A DNA stretch of 37,549 nt from Bacteroidales bacterium UBA3754. Lineage in GTDB: Bacteria > Bacteroidota > Bacteroidia > Bacteroidales > UBA1715. Of this stretch, positions 1-9,061 are shown piece by piece (position 1 is the stretch's first letter; the number at the start of each line of letters is the position of its first letter). The DNA lies in contig DFGI01000042.1 in the NCBI GenBank assembly GCA_002371705.1, positions 1 to 37,549 on the forward strand, given 5' to 3'. The translations under genes and the position numbers were made by a program. A model generated the notes under the pieces. It was not told the origin of the DNA. It saw only the letters and a program-made list of their open reading frames with translations, and did no database searches.

Positions 1-3000
1 TTGCATTTGTGCCATACCAATTCAATGTAGCGCCAGAAACCTTTGTCACATAGCCTTCGAGCGATTCCGCAGCAGCATCAAGACATTTAGTGTATGCTGT
101 GGTGACTGGAGCGGCAGGCGTTGCACGGATAGTTATATCGGTAGAAACATCAGCAGCCTTACAACCGTGACTACTTGTATATGAATATGTTACCTTTCCA
201 ACTATATCTCTTGTGGTAGTATTCACACCTACCAACGTTCCCGTTGTTTTGTCTGTTCCTGTTGCCGTTTTCCACAAATAATCCGTCAACGAACCTTCAT
301 CGTCATCACCAGTGATTGTTGCTGTGATTGTAGCAGTTTCGCCGTCGCAAATGTCTGCGTCGTCAACCGAAAGAGCCACGGTTGGCGTAGGATACACGGT
401 TATGGTTGCATCATTTTCACCATCGCATTCACTATTTTCAACATATACGTGTACGGTATAGTCAGTTTTTGCATTCACCGACGGAGCGGTAAACGTTGGC
501 GTTTTTGAGCTTCCAGTAGAACCGAAACCAGCCGTTGCCGCATTACCCGACCACGTTACAGTGTATTTGTCGGCATCTTCAACCGTTACTTCGCTTGTTC
601 CGTTGATACACAATTCATCGTGTGAAATGATAATCTTCGGTTTGAGTTTGTCGTTTACCACGATTGTAATATCGGTAGGTTCGCTTTCGCAACCTTCGAA
701 CGACTGAGTTACCTTATAATTATATGTAGTTGCAGCCTTTACACTAATATTTGGTGCTGCATTCAGTTTTGTCGTGCCATTTCCTTCATACCATTGCAAA
801 CTGCAGTCATTGCTTGCCGCAGTAGCCGCCAAGGTTACATTAGCAGCAGTCGGATTCATACAATATGAAGATTTATTGTGTTCATCTGGTTTTGGTGGAA
901 CAGGATTAAAATGCACGGTTGTTTTTACCGCATCGGCAGCGCAACCAGCCTCACTTTCGTAGTTCACGGTAACCTCAACGGCTTCCACATTTGGCCATGT
1001 AGCGGTTTTTGTAACCGTTGCATTTGCACCACTGCCTGTCACGCCTGTTCCCGACCACGTGAATGTTCCACCGTCAGTAGTTGCGGTTGCTTTCAGCGAG
1101 ATAGTTTCGCCGCTACAAACAGCATCGTCGCCAACAACTTCTATTGTCAGCACAGGTTTGTCTTCTATAGTAACAATTTGACTTGCAGGTTCGCTTGTAC
1201 ACGAAAGTCTGTTGGTCACCTTATTGGTTGCCGTCAAAGTGTATTCACCTGACACGCTTGCAGTTACATTCTCCGAGCTACCAGAACCTTTGCCACCCCA
1301 TGCGAGCGTTGCGCCAGTCACATTGGTAGCGCCCTTCAATGCCACAGTTCCCGGAGCACACACCGCGCCATTTTCAGGAGTGGCGGTTATAGTTGCCATA
1401 GGAATTGCCCCAATGGTAACCGTAGCACTTCCTGTGAGATTAGCCGCAGGAGCTGTACAATTTTTATCTTTTAATGTCGCCATTGTATATACATACTCCG
1501 CCGAAGCCGCACCTGCCGCCAACGTAGTGGTTGGTGTGATTGTTGCCGATGTGGTTGCTGCAGTTTTGCTTGCTCCAGCAGTTCCATTTTCATTATATGT
1601 ATAAGTAAATGGAGCCGTTCCTTCAAACGTTATTGACACATCGGAAACAGCATCGCCTTCGCAATATTCGCCACCGCCAGTAATTGTTGCCGACGGATAT
1701 GGATTCGCCGTAATAGTAATGGTTGCTTCTTTTTTACACGAAGTTGTTTCAAATTGTTGTGTTTTGTCGTAAATCACAACTTTATAATCGCCTGGATTAT
1801 CGTAATCAACTGTCATTGAAGTTGATGCGGCATTCACAGGCGAACCAACAGTTCCATCTGGTTCGTACCACACATACGAGAACAGCGATGCGCTTTGTGA
1901 GTTTGTAGTCAATGTTGCCGACTCACCTGGACACAAACTTTCCTTATCGGCGGTGATTGTAACCGCATTAGGCTTTTCACACGGACAATCCTCTGTCATT
2001 ACCAAAGGAATACGGTCGCAATAGTGCGGACTTGTATGGAAATACAAGTTTCTAAATGGAGATGGCGTTGTAGCTTTACCATATTTATATCTGTCAACTA
2101 TCTGCAACGTTTTTCCATCAAGGTTATCAATTGTAGGAAATGTTCCCGTTCCGTCAGGAACCAAACAACATTCGCTCAATGCATTGAAAGCCAACCAATA
2201 CATTTCGCCACCAGATGAACCTTTTAACGAAACGTTCACAGGAACAGTCACCATTTGGTCTGCACTAATTGTTTCTGTAGCAAATGATTCACCAGCATAT
2301 AACAAATCACCTGGCGCATTTGCTCCGCCATAAATACCAATAGAACCAGTAACTGATATACCGCTTCCCCAATAATGTGACGATACCATGAAACTCAAAC
2401 TATCCAGCACAATATCCTTATAAACCTGGATTTTAATATATCCTTCGTTACCTTTTCCAGCTCTTTCTCCTGTAAATGCCGTTATTTGAGTAAATGTAAC
2501 ACCTGTGGCATTACCTGCTTCTTCCACATAAATGGTATATTGCCCATTGGATTTTTCCGTTACAGCCGATGGGTCGAGAGTTGTTTCATTGCTTTTATAA
2601 CTTGTCCCTAACAAATATCCACCCGTTTGCGCTGTATAATAATTATACACACCATCGCCATTCACATGCGGTTTCATATTTGGCGGACAGAACGTTAATC
2701 CTGTTGGCACAGTGAAATCAGGCTCGTATGCCGAAATTGTTATTTCCGCTTCCACTGGGTCCATACCGCAAGGTGAGTTTGCTCCAATATACGACAAACG
2801 CAATTTGTATGTACCAGTCTCTGTAACCGTAATTTTTGTTTTTGTGGTTCCTTGTGCTGTAAGTGCAACACCGTCTTTGAACCATTCGTATTTATAGTTG
2901 TTGTTGGTGTTTACAAAGTTGGAATTCAGCTCATACGAAAATGGTACACAAGTATAAAAATCCTCTGGGAACGAAATCACTGGTTTGGGGTCAGGTACAT

Positions 3001-4345
3001 TACAAATCCTGTTCATTTTCACTGCATATTTTTGATGCGTTGTGCTACCAATACCTAATTGTCCCACACAGTTATCACCCCATGTGTAAATCTCGTTACT
3101 GGTTGTAGTTATAAATCCCCACGTATCACCATCGGAAATTGATGCACAATTTTCCATAGGCATTGTAGCACTCCTCATTATATATACAGGATAAGGAGAA
3201 TTACCAGCACCACCGTCTGAATCTCCAGAAAAACCATTACCCAAGTTTCCCCCACTTCGATTTGTTGCTCCATTACATCCCCACGCAACTGCTTTACCAT
3301 CAAGCGTAACTGCCATGCCAAATCCTTGCCCTGCCGACACAGCCTTAGCCTTCAAATATGGCTCTCCAGTATCGCCGCCAAGTACTTGACTCGCATACAC
3401 GTGATCGCAACCCCACGACCATGTACCTGTCATACCGCCCCACGCACCATGTCCAAACGACCATACATAGCTGTCTTTGTCAATCATAATAGCCATACAA
3501 TCGCCAGCGGTCAAACTTACAATGTCATCCAAAATAGTACCCTTTGCAGGAGCATCGGGTGTACCAGCATTCTTATAACAAGGAGCAGCAAAATAGCGAG
3601 GTTCTGCGGCTGTTGGAACACGACCTAATTGATTTGCGCTATTGCTTCCCCACGAATATACTGTACCTATGCCATCGCCATCTTCGTCAACCAAGGCATA
3701 GCCAGTTTCATCACCAGCTTCTACCATAACCACATGTGTAAGATGGGAACCATCTGGTTTACATACATATACAGGTGTTGAAACATCTGCACCTTCCCGT
3801 CCGCAGCCCAACTGCCCTACATCATTTTGTCCCCAAGCTACTAATTCACCAGTGGAAAGAATCGCATAGTTTTCATCGTTACCACCCGAAATATACGAAA
3901 CTCCTTCAAGAAATCCTGATGAAGACGATACCTGTCCCGCTTTTACCTGAACAGGGGTTGTTTTCATATTTCCTTTTGTTCCATCGCCAGCTTGACCGTT
4001 TGCATTGTTTCCCCAACACCATACGGTTCCGTTACATCCCATAGCTACAAAGTGGCTACCCGAGCCCGCATCAACCTGCTTAACAGGCAATGCCGCAGAT
4101 GGCATATTCACTTTTGTTGGTGATGTCACAAAATCATCGGTGGTATTTGTTGTACCCAAATTACCATTACCAGCCTTTTGACTGTTAACTTCCCAATAAT
4201 TCATACCCCAGGCATATACCGCACCATCGGCACAAATCATAACAGAAACATTATTACCACCCGAAATGGTTAAGTCCTGAGCCTGCACCGTTGCTCCAAT
4301 AGCAGCTAAACAAGCTACAACTACTGAAAACAATACCTTCTTCAT
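1..4345 (-). CDS. Giant secreted RCC1-propeller / Ig-repeat surface protein (partial, 3' end off the window)
   Basis: The frame is open from an ATG at 4345 to the left edge, giving 1,448 residues with no stop, so the C-terminus is missing. A signal peptide (MKK, hydrophobic core, ending near VQAQ at about residue 22) is followed by seven RCC1-like repeats to about residue 450, each carrying a G-x-x-x-x-x-A pattern and a W-G-x-N type turn. Seven is the number expected for a closed beta-propeller. Next come a lectin-like or jelly-roll stretch and at least seven Ig/PKD-like units of about 85-100 residues, each with spaced cysteines and ending in a T-I-T-V type strand. Such proteins in Bacteroidota are usually T9SS cargo, and a sorting domain would be expected beyond the window. 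It diverges from iorB. The function is probably adhesive or scaffolding; that is inference. Confidence 0.85.
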   Translation of the reverse strand, partial: MKKVLFSVVVACLAAIGATVQAQDLTISGGNNVSVMICADGAVYAWGMNYWEVNSQKAGNGNLGTTNTTDDFVTSPTKVNMPSAALPVKQVDAGSGSHFVAMGCNGTVWCWGNNANGQAGDGTKGNMKTTPVQVKAGQVSSSSGFLEGVSYISGGNDENYAILSTGELVAWGQNDVGQLGCGREGADVSTPVYVCKPDGSHLTHVVMVEAGDETGYALVDEDGDGIGTVYSWGSNSANQLGRVPTAAEPRYFAAPCYKNAGTPDAPAKGTILDDIVSLTAGDCMAIMIDKDSYVWSFGHGAWGGMTGTWSWGCDHVYASQVLGGDTGEPYLKAKAVSAGQGFGMAVTLDGKAVAWGCNGATNRSGGNLGNGFSGDSDGGAGNSPYPVYIMRSATMPMENCASISDGDTWGFITTTSNEIYTWGDNCVGQLGIGSTTHQKYAVKMNRICNVPDPKPVISFPEDFYTCVPFSYELNSNFVNTNNNYKYEWFKDGVALTAQGTTKTKITVTETGTYKLRLSYIGANSPCGMDPVEAEITISAYEPDFTVPTGLTFCPPNMKPHVNGDGVYNYYTAQTGGYLLGTSYKSNETTLDPSAVTEKSNGQYTIYVEEAGNATGVTFTQITAFTGERAGKGNEGYIKIQVYKDIVLDSLSFMVSSHYWGSGISVTGSIGIYGGANAPGDLLYAGESFATETISADQMVTVPVNVSLKGSSGGEMYWLAFNALSECCLVPDGTGTFPTIDNLDGKTLQIVDRYKYGKATTPSPFRNLYFHTSPHYCDRIPLVMTEDCPCEKPNAVTITADKESLCPGESATLTTNSQSASLFSYVWYEPDGTVGSPVNAASTSMTVDYDNPGDYKVVIYDKTQQFETTSCKKEATITITANPYPSATITGGGEYCEGDAVSDVSITFEGTAPFTYTYNENGTAGASKTAATTSATITPTTTLAAGAASAEYVYTMATLKDKNCTAPAANLTGSATVTIGAIPMATITATPENGAVCAPGTVALKGATNVTGATLAWGGKGSGSSENVTASVSGEYTLTATNKVTNRLSCTSEPASQIVTIEDKPVLTIEVVGDDAVCSGETISLKATATTDGGTFTWSGTGVTGSGANATVTKTATWPNVEAVEVTVNYESEAGCAADAVKTTVHFNPVPPKPDEHNKSSYCMNPTAANVTLAATAASNDCSLQWYEGNGTTKLNAAPNISVKAATTYNYKVTQSFEGCESEPTDITIVVNDKLKPKIIISHDELCINGTSEVTVEDADKYTVTWSGNAATAGFGSTGSSKTPTFTAPSVNAKTDYTVHVYVENSECDGENDATITVYPTPTVALSVDDADICDGETATITATITGDDDEGSLTDYLWKTATGTDKTTGTLVGVNTTTRDIVGKVTYSYTSSHGCKAADVSTDITIRATPAAPVTTAYTKCLDAAAESLEGYVTKVSGATLNWYGTNA

Positions 4346-4380
4346 ATCTTTAAATTTTTAAAATACACCTCAATAACCTA

Positions 4381-4388
4381 CAAATGTA
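4381..4388 (-). promoter_or_regulatory. Probable -7 box (TACATTTG) for the giant surface protein gene
   Basis: The minus strand reads TACATTTG, a full match to the Bacteroidota -7 consensus TAnnTTTG, 36 nt upstream of the start at 4345. No good TTTG -33 element sits 19-21 nt further upstream, so the assignment rests on one box only. Confidence 0.4.
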
Positions 4389-4512
4389 CAAAGATTCTCG
4401 TTTATATACTATTATAAGACTCATTTTTATTGATTTTGTTACAGAAAAACGCCGTATTTTACTTGTTCGTCCATTTTCTTGTTTTCCAAATCTATACAAA
4501 TGCAAAAACTTG

Positions 4513-4520
4513 TATATTTG
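4513..4520 (+). promoter_or_regulatory. Probable -7 box (TATATTTG) for the iorB-paaK-ACT-rpoN operon
   Basis: TATATTTG matches TAnnTTTG and would give a leader of about 60 nt before the iorB ATG at 4587. No consensus -33 TTTG lies at the usual distance. The rest of the 241-bp divergent gap (4346-4586) is AT-rich and shows no other clear structure. Confidence 0.4.
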
Positions 4521-4586
4521 CAAATGTGGAGATATGAACAATCGTGTCTCTACAAGAAATAGAATCGAATTTGTAATTTTAAATAT

Positions 4587-5165
4587 ATGATAAAGAACAT
4601 AATATTGGCGGGTGTCGGCGGACAGGGAATCCTGACAATCGCATCGATTATCGACCTCGCCGCAATGCATTCGGGACTGAATGTGAAACAAGCCGAGGTG
4701 CACGGTATGAGCCAGCGCGGCGGCGACGTGCAGTCGAATCTCCGCATTTCCGACGAAGAAATTTATTCCGACTTGATTCCAAAGGGCAAAGCCGACATTA
4801 TTTTAGCTATGGAGCCGCTCGAAGCGCTTCGCTACGTGTCGTATCTGCAAAAAGACGGCATCATCATCACAGCATCGGCTCCGTTTAAGAACATCCCGAA
4901 CTATCCCGATGAAAATCAAGTACTTGATACAATTAAGAACAGCGGATTCAAACACATCATTATTGATTCAAACGAGATTGCGCAGAATTTGAGCGAACGT
5001 GTGCTGAACGTGGTGATTGCCGGCGCGGTTGCACCGATTATCGGCATTGATTCCAATGTGATGAAAGAAAGTGTGAAGGAATTGTTTGCCGCAAAAGGCG
5101 AAGAAATCGTTGCTATGAACGTCAAGGCGTTCGAAACTGGTGTTGAATATAATAAAAAACTCTAA
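4587..5165 (+). CDS. iorB: Indolepyruvate:ferredoxin oxidoreductase, beta subunit
   Basis: This 192-residue protein is of the pyruvate/ketoisovalerate oxidoreductase gamma-domain type. The N-terminal glycine motif GVGGQG is at residues 9-14, followed by the typical AEVHGMSQRGG block at about residues 37-47. IorB pairs with the large thiamine-diphosphate IorA subunit to oxidatively decarboxylate aryl pyruvates to aryl-acyl-CoA in the cytosol, reducing ferredoxin. The downstream paaK one base later fits, since the ligase makes or recycles the same aryl-acetyl-CoA. No iorA is present: upstream lies a divergent surface-protein gene, so the large subunit must be encoded elsewhere or lost. The length is normal for the family. 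Confidence 0.88.
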   Translation: MIKNIILAGVGGQGILTIASIIDLAAMHSGLNVKQAEVHGMSQRGGDVQSNLRISDEEIYSDLIPKGKADIILAMEPLEALRYVSYLQKDGIIITASAPFKNIPNYPDENQVLDTIKNSGFKHIIIDSNEIAQNLSERVLNVVIAGAVAPIIGIDSNVMKESVKELFAAKGEEIVAMNVKAFETGVEYNKKL

Positions 5166-5166
5166 T

Positions 5167-6468
5167 ATGATTTGGAATACATCCATAGAATGTATGGACC
5201 GCGAATCAATGCGCAAGTTGCAAGGCGAACGCTTGAGAAACGTGGTTGAACACGTATATCATAACTGTGCCCCATACCGCGAAAGAATGCAACAGGCTGG
5301 TGTAAAACCATCTGACATTCAGTCAATTGACGACATTGTAAAATTGCCGTTTTCGTCGAAACAAGATTTGCGCGACTACTATCCGTGGGGACTGCTTTCG
5401 GTTCCGCAGTCGGAAATTGTGAAAATCCACGCTTCGTCGGGAACAACGGGAAAACCTATCGTGATGGCATACACCCGCAACGATGTGGCAAACTGGGCTG
5501 AGGCTGGAACACGCTGCTTGGCTGCCTACGGTCTTGGAAAAGATGACGTGATTCAGGTTTCATACGGCTACGGACTGTTCACCGGCGGACTTGGTGCGCA
5601 CGATGCTTCGATGAATCTTGGTGCGACAACAATTCCAATGTCGGCAGGAAATACCGAAAAACAATTGTTGATGATGCGTGACCTTGGTGCGACTGGCTTG
5701 GCTTGTACACCGTCGTATGCGCTCTATTTGGCTGAAGCTCTTGAAAAATCGGGTATTCCACGCAACGAAATCAAATTGAAAGTGGGAATTTTCGGCGCAG
5801 AACCGTGGACTGAGGAAATGCGCAAGGAAATTGAATATCGTTTGGGCATTAAGGCTTACGACATATATGGTTTGACTGAAATTTCAGGTCCGGGTGTCGG
5901 TTTTGAATGTGAATGCCAAAATGGAACTCACTTGAACGAAGACTTGTTCTTCCCCGAAATTGTTGACCCGAAAACTGGCGAAGTCCTTCCCGAAGGAACC
6001 GAAGGCGAATTGGTGTTCACCACGCTTTCGAAAGAAGGAATGCCGATGATTCGTTTCCGCACGCACGATTTAACACATTTGATTTACGAAAAATGTTCGT
6101 GTGGCCGTACACTCGTAAGAATGGGCAGAATCCTCGGCCGTACCGACGATATGCTTATCATCCGTGGTGTGAACGTGTTCCCGTCGCAAGTTGAGGCGGT
6201 TCTCTGCACGCTCGAAGAAGTTGAACCACATTTCTTCATCACTGTTGACCGTGTAAACAATACCGACACATTCGACATCGAGGTCGAAGTGAAGGAAAAA
6301 TACTACTCCGACGTGATGAGCGAAATGGAATTGCTCCGCAAGAAAATCGCGCACGCAATCCACAGCGTTGTCGGCATTCAACCGAACATCAAACCTGTCG
6401 CTCCAAATACGATAGAACGCAGTCAGGGTAAGGCAAAACGAGTAAACGACAAACGGAAGTTCAAATAA
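5167..6468 (+). CDS. paaK: Phenylacetate-CoA ligase (adenylate-forming)
   Basis: The 433-residue protein activates phenylacetate or a related aryl acid with ATP and transfers it to CoA. The ANL-superfamily phosphate-binding loop SSGTTGKP is at residues 90-97 and the YGLTE motif at 234-238. A cysteine-containing block (ECECQNG, then CSCGR) and the AMP-binding C-terminal domain follow, matching the family's usual 430-440 residues. I chose the ATG at 5167, one base after the iorB stop, because the MIW start matches the usual PaaK N-terminus; the in-frame ATG at 5140 lies inside iorB. Placement after iorB is a familiar Bacteroidales arrangement and suggests aryl-acid or aromatic amino acid metabolism. 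Confidence 0.92.
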   Translation: MIWNTSIECMDRESMRKLQGERLRNVVEHVYHNCAPYRERMQQAGVKPSDIQSIDDIVKLPFSSKQDLRDYYPWGLLSVPQSEIVKIHASSGTTGKPIVMAYTRNDVANWAEAGTRCLAAYGLGKDDVIQVSYGYGLFTGGLGAHDASMNLGATTIPMSAGNTEKQLLMMRDLGATGLACTPSYALYLAEALEKSGIPRNEIKLKVGIFGAEPWTEEMRKEIEYRLGIKAYDIYGLTEISGPGVGFECECQNGTHLNEDLFFPEIVDPKTGEVLPEGTEGELVFTTLSKEGMPMIRFRTHDLTHLIYEKCSCGRTLVRMGRILGRTDDMLIIRGVNVFPSQVEAVLCTLEEVEPHFFITVDRVNNTDTFDIEVEVKEKYYSDVMSEMELLRKKIAHAIHSVVGIQPNIKPVAPNTIERSQGKAKRVNDKRKFK

Positions 6469-6483
6469 TTAAAATTTACGGAC

Positions 6484-6891
6484 ATGGTAGTAAAACAGCT
6501 TTCAGTTTATTTGGAAAACAAACCGAACACTTTGAACAAAATGTTGCAGGTTTTAACGGAACACGGCATCAACATGACGGCGTTCTGCGTTGCTGATTCG
6601 GTTGATTACGGAATTGTGCGCTTTTGCGTCGGCCGTCCAGAGTTGGCATATTCAATTTTGCGTGAAAACGGCTACACCGTTCGTCTGACCGATGTTGTCT
6701 GCATTGAAGTTCCGCATGAATCGGGAGGTTTGCACAAGGCAATCCGCATTATTTCCGAAAGCGACATCAACATTGATTATATGTACGCGTTCGCCGACGG
6801 CGGTTCTGCGAAAGTTGTAATTCGTTGTAATTCAACGGAAAGACTGATTGAAATTGCCCAAGCAAATCATTTGGAATTAGTGAAAATCTAA
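6484..6891 (+). CDS. Tandem ACT-domain protein
   Basis: This 135-residue protein consists of two ACT domains, about 1-65 and 70-135, with no catalytic domain. The first starts with the typical VYLENKPNTLNKMLQVL strand-helix pattern, the second with VPHESGGLHKAIRIIS. ACT domains bind small ligands, mostly amino acids, and act as sensors. It sits 15 bp after paaK and 11 bp before rpoN. Its position with iorB and paaK suggests that it senses an aromatic amino acid or aryl acid for this pathway; that link is inference. Confidence 0.87.
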   Translation: MVVKQLSVYLENKPNTLNKMLQVLTEHGINMTAFCVADSVDYGIVRFCVGRPELAYSILRENGYTVRLTDVVCIEVPHESGGLHKAIRIISESDINIDYMYAFADGGSAKVVIRCNSTERLIEIAQANHLELVKI

Positions 6892-6902
6892 AATCAATAG
6901 CC

Positions 6903-8426
6903 ATGCTGGATCAGAAATTACTTCAAAAACAACAGCAGAAGTTATCGCCGCAGCAAATTCAGGTGATAAAGATGCTCGAAATTCCCACTGTGGAATTGGA
7001 CACCCGTATTAAGGAAGAAATCGAGGCAAATCCAGCATTGGAAGTTGACGATACCGACGAACCCGACGATAATCAGGAAAAACTTGATTCCAACGAAAGC
7101 GATTCTGATTCAGATTCGGACAATGGAAATGACGACGATTTTTCGGGCAACGACGATGATGGAAGTCCGTCGGAAACCGACAAGAACGACGAATTCGACA
7201 TTGATGATTATTTCAACGAAGACGAATATTCCAACTATAAATATTCGGTAAACAACACGTCGCCCGACCAAGAAAACAAAGACATTCCGTTTTCAGGCGG
7301 AAATTCGTTTCAGGAAAACCTGAAATCGCAACTTGGTCTGCTGAATCTTTCGGAAGACGATATGGCAATTGCCGATTTCATCATTGGTAACATTGACGAG
7401 GACGGTTATTTGCGTCGCGATTTGGAAAGCATTTCCGACGACATTCTGTTGCTTCAGAATAAATCTGTTTCCGTGGAAGATTTGCAACGGATTCTATCGG
7501 CGATTCAAACACTTGACCCGGCGGGAATCGGAGCGACTTCGCTACAAGAATGTCTATTGCTTCAACTTGAACGAAAACGTCGCACCCCCGAAACGGTGAC
7601 CGCAAAAGCGATTTTGGCGAATTATTATGAAGAATTCACAAAAAAACATTTTTTGAAAATCCAACAGGGGCTTGAAATTGAGGAAGACGATTTGAAAGCT
7701 GCTATGGACGTGATTCTCAAGTTGAATCCGAAACCAGGAAACGGCACGTCCGATTCGTATGCAAAAACAATAAATCAAACCATAATTCCCGATTTTGTTC
7801 TCGAAAACCAGAACGGCGAAATGGTGATTTCCATCAATTCACGTAATGCGCCCAATTTAAAGGTGAGCAAAACCTACGTGAATATGCTACAAGACTATAA
7901 ACCAACGCCTTCGAGCAATAAACAAGACAGAGAGGCTTTTGATTTCATAAAACAAAAACTTGACTCGGCGAAATGGTTCATTGACGCATTGAAGCAACGG
8001 AATGTCACGTTGCTCTCGACTATGCAGGTGATTTTTGATTTCCAAAAAGAGTTTTTCACCACTGGCGATGAAACCAAACTGAAGCCAATGATTCTGAAAG
8101 ATATAGCCGACCGCACAGGTTTGGATATTTCAACAATTTCTCGTGTGGCGAACAGCAAGCACATCCAAACGCCGTATGGCGTGTACCCGCTCAAATATTT
8201 CTTCTCCGAAGGTTTACAAACCGAATCGGGCGAAGAAGCTTCGTCACGGCAAATTAAGCAAATTCTGCAAGATACTATTAATGAGGAAGATAAGAAAAAA
8301 CCATACACCGACGAACAGCTTGCCGAAGTGCTGAAAACAAAAGGCTATATAATTGCCCGCAGAACCATTGCGAAATACCGCGAACAACTCGGACTGCCTG
8401 TGGGACGGCTTCGCAAAGAGCTTTAA
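6903..8426 (+). CDS. rpoN: RNA polymerase sigma-54 factor RpoN
   Basis: The 507-residue protein has all three parts of sigma-54. Region I is glutamine-rich (residues 1-50, with QKQQQKLSPQQIQVIKMLE). A very acidic Asp/Ser/Asn linker spans about 51-125. The core-binding and HTH regions follow, and the RpoN box ARRTIAKYRE is at residues 485-494. It recognises -24/-12 promoters and needs enhancer-binding ATPases to start transcription. It lies in the iorB-paaK-ACT operon with short gaps, so it is probably co-transcribed with them. The linker is rich in DSDSD and DDD runs, and is disordered by composition. Confidence 0.96.
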   Translation: MLDQKLLQKQQQKLSPQQIQVIKMLEIPTVELDTRIKEEIEANPALEVDDTDEPDDNQEKLDSNESDSDSDSDNGNDDDFSGNDDDGSPSETDKNDEFDIDDYFNEDEYSNYKYSVNNTSPDQENKDIPFSGGNSFQENLKSQLGLLNLSEDDMAIADFIIGNIDEDGYLRRDLESISDDILLLQNKSVSVEDLQRILSAIQTLDPAGIGATSLQECLLLQLERKRRTPETVTAKAILANYYEEFTKKHFLKIQQGLEIEEDDLKAAMDVILKLNPKPGNGTSDSYAKTINQTIIPDFVLENQNGEMVISINSRNAPNLKVSKTYVNMLQDYKPTPSSNKQDREAFDFIKQKLDSAKWFIDALKQRNVTLLSTMQVIFDFQKEFFTTGDETKLKPMILKDIADRTGLDISTISRVANSKHIQTPYGVYPLKYFFSEGLQTESGEEASSRQIKQILQDTINEEDKKKPYTDEQLAEVLKTKGYIIARRTIAKYREQLGLPVGRLRKEL

Positions 8427-8427
8427 T

Positions 8428-9060
8428 ATGAAACGGTTGCTGACCTATCTCGCATGGATTATTTCCGTTGTTTTTCACCCATTAGGAATGACAGTGGCAG
8501 GAAGTGTTTTTTTTATACTTTGCTACTTCATCCCGTATTTTCCCGACCGAAGTGATTTCTTCCACATCATAATGAGCTATTGTCTGCCCGTTTTTGCATT
8601 ATACTATCTACTGCCGATTTCACTTTGTGCCATTTATGTGTTTTTCTTTAGAAAAGATTTCGATTTGGACAGTAAACACCTTCGTTTGAGAATGTTGACT
8701 ATTGTAATCATTTCATATAGTTCCAGCTTGATTTTCAATGGGTTGAATACAAACATATTAAATCCATATCTTTGCAGTTGCGACATCCTACTCATTATAA
8801 CGCTGATTATTTCTTTTTTCTGGAGAATCAGTTTCCACACCATCGGCATAGGCGGAATACTTGGACTGCTCTTTTATCTCCAAGTATTTCAGGCACAATT
8901 ATTTTCAAATTTAACTTTTGCACTAATCCCGGCAATTGTAATTACCGCTGGGATAATCGGCAGTGCACGCCTTTACCTGAACGCGCACACACCATCGCAA
9001 ATATACGTTGGCTATATTGTTGGATTTCTGGGAATTTGTGGGGGGATGGTTGTGTATTAA
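8428..9060 (+). CDS. PAP2-like integral membrane protein
   Basis: The 210-residue protein is almost entirely hydrophobic, with about six membrane segments. Two patterns recall the PAP2 (type 2 phosphatidic acid phosphatase) family: SFHTIG at about residues 137-142, and an ARLYLNAHTPSQ-type motif near the end with the Arg and His of the active site. The final acidic residue of that motif is Gln here, so activity is uncertain. I chose the ATG at 8428, one base after the rpoN stop, because the protein then starts MKRLLTY and goes straight into a membrane helix. Its stop nearly abuts the stop of the convergent gene at 9062. Confidence 0.7.
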   Translation: MKRLLTYLAWIISVVFHPLGMTVAGSVFFILCYFIPYFPDRSDFFHIIMSYCLPVFALYYLLPISLCAIYVFFFRKDFDLDSKHLRLRMLTIVIISYSSSLIFNGLNTNILNPYLCSCDILLIITLIISFFWRISFHTIGIGGILGLLFYLQVFQAQLFSNLTFALIPAIVITAGIIGSARLYLNAHTPSQIYVGYIVGFLGICGGMVVY

Positions 9061-9061
9061 G

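Noticed and set aside
400..2000. Tandem DNA repeats or CRISPR in the Ig-like region
   Set aside because: The periodicity is at protein level only. The DNA units are diverged, with no short constant repeat or spacers.
774..4044. Many plus-strand open frames of 60-130 codons
   Set aside because: All lie opposite one continuous 1,448-codon minus-strand frame with clear RCC1 and Ig-like repeats. They show no domain or start context.
5140..5166. Earlier in-frame ATG for paaK
   Set aside because: It lies inside iorB, and the nine extra residues do not match the family N-terminus.
8353..8427. Longer N-terminus for the PAP2-like protein
   Set aside because: It overlaps the RpoN box codons of rpoN; the start at 8428 follows the stop directly and begins the first membrane helix.
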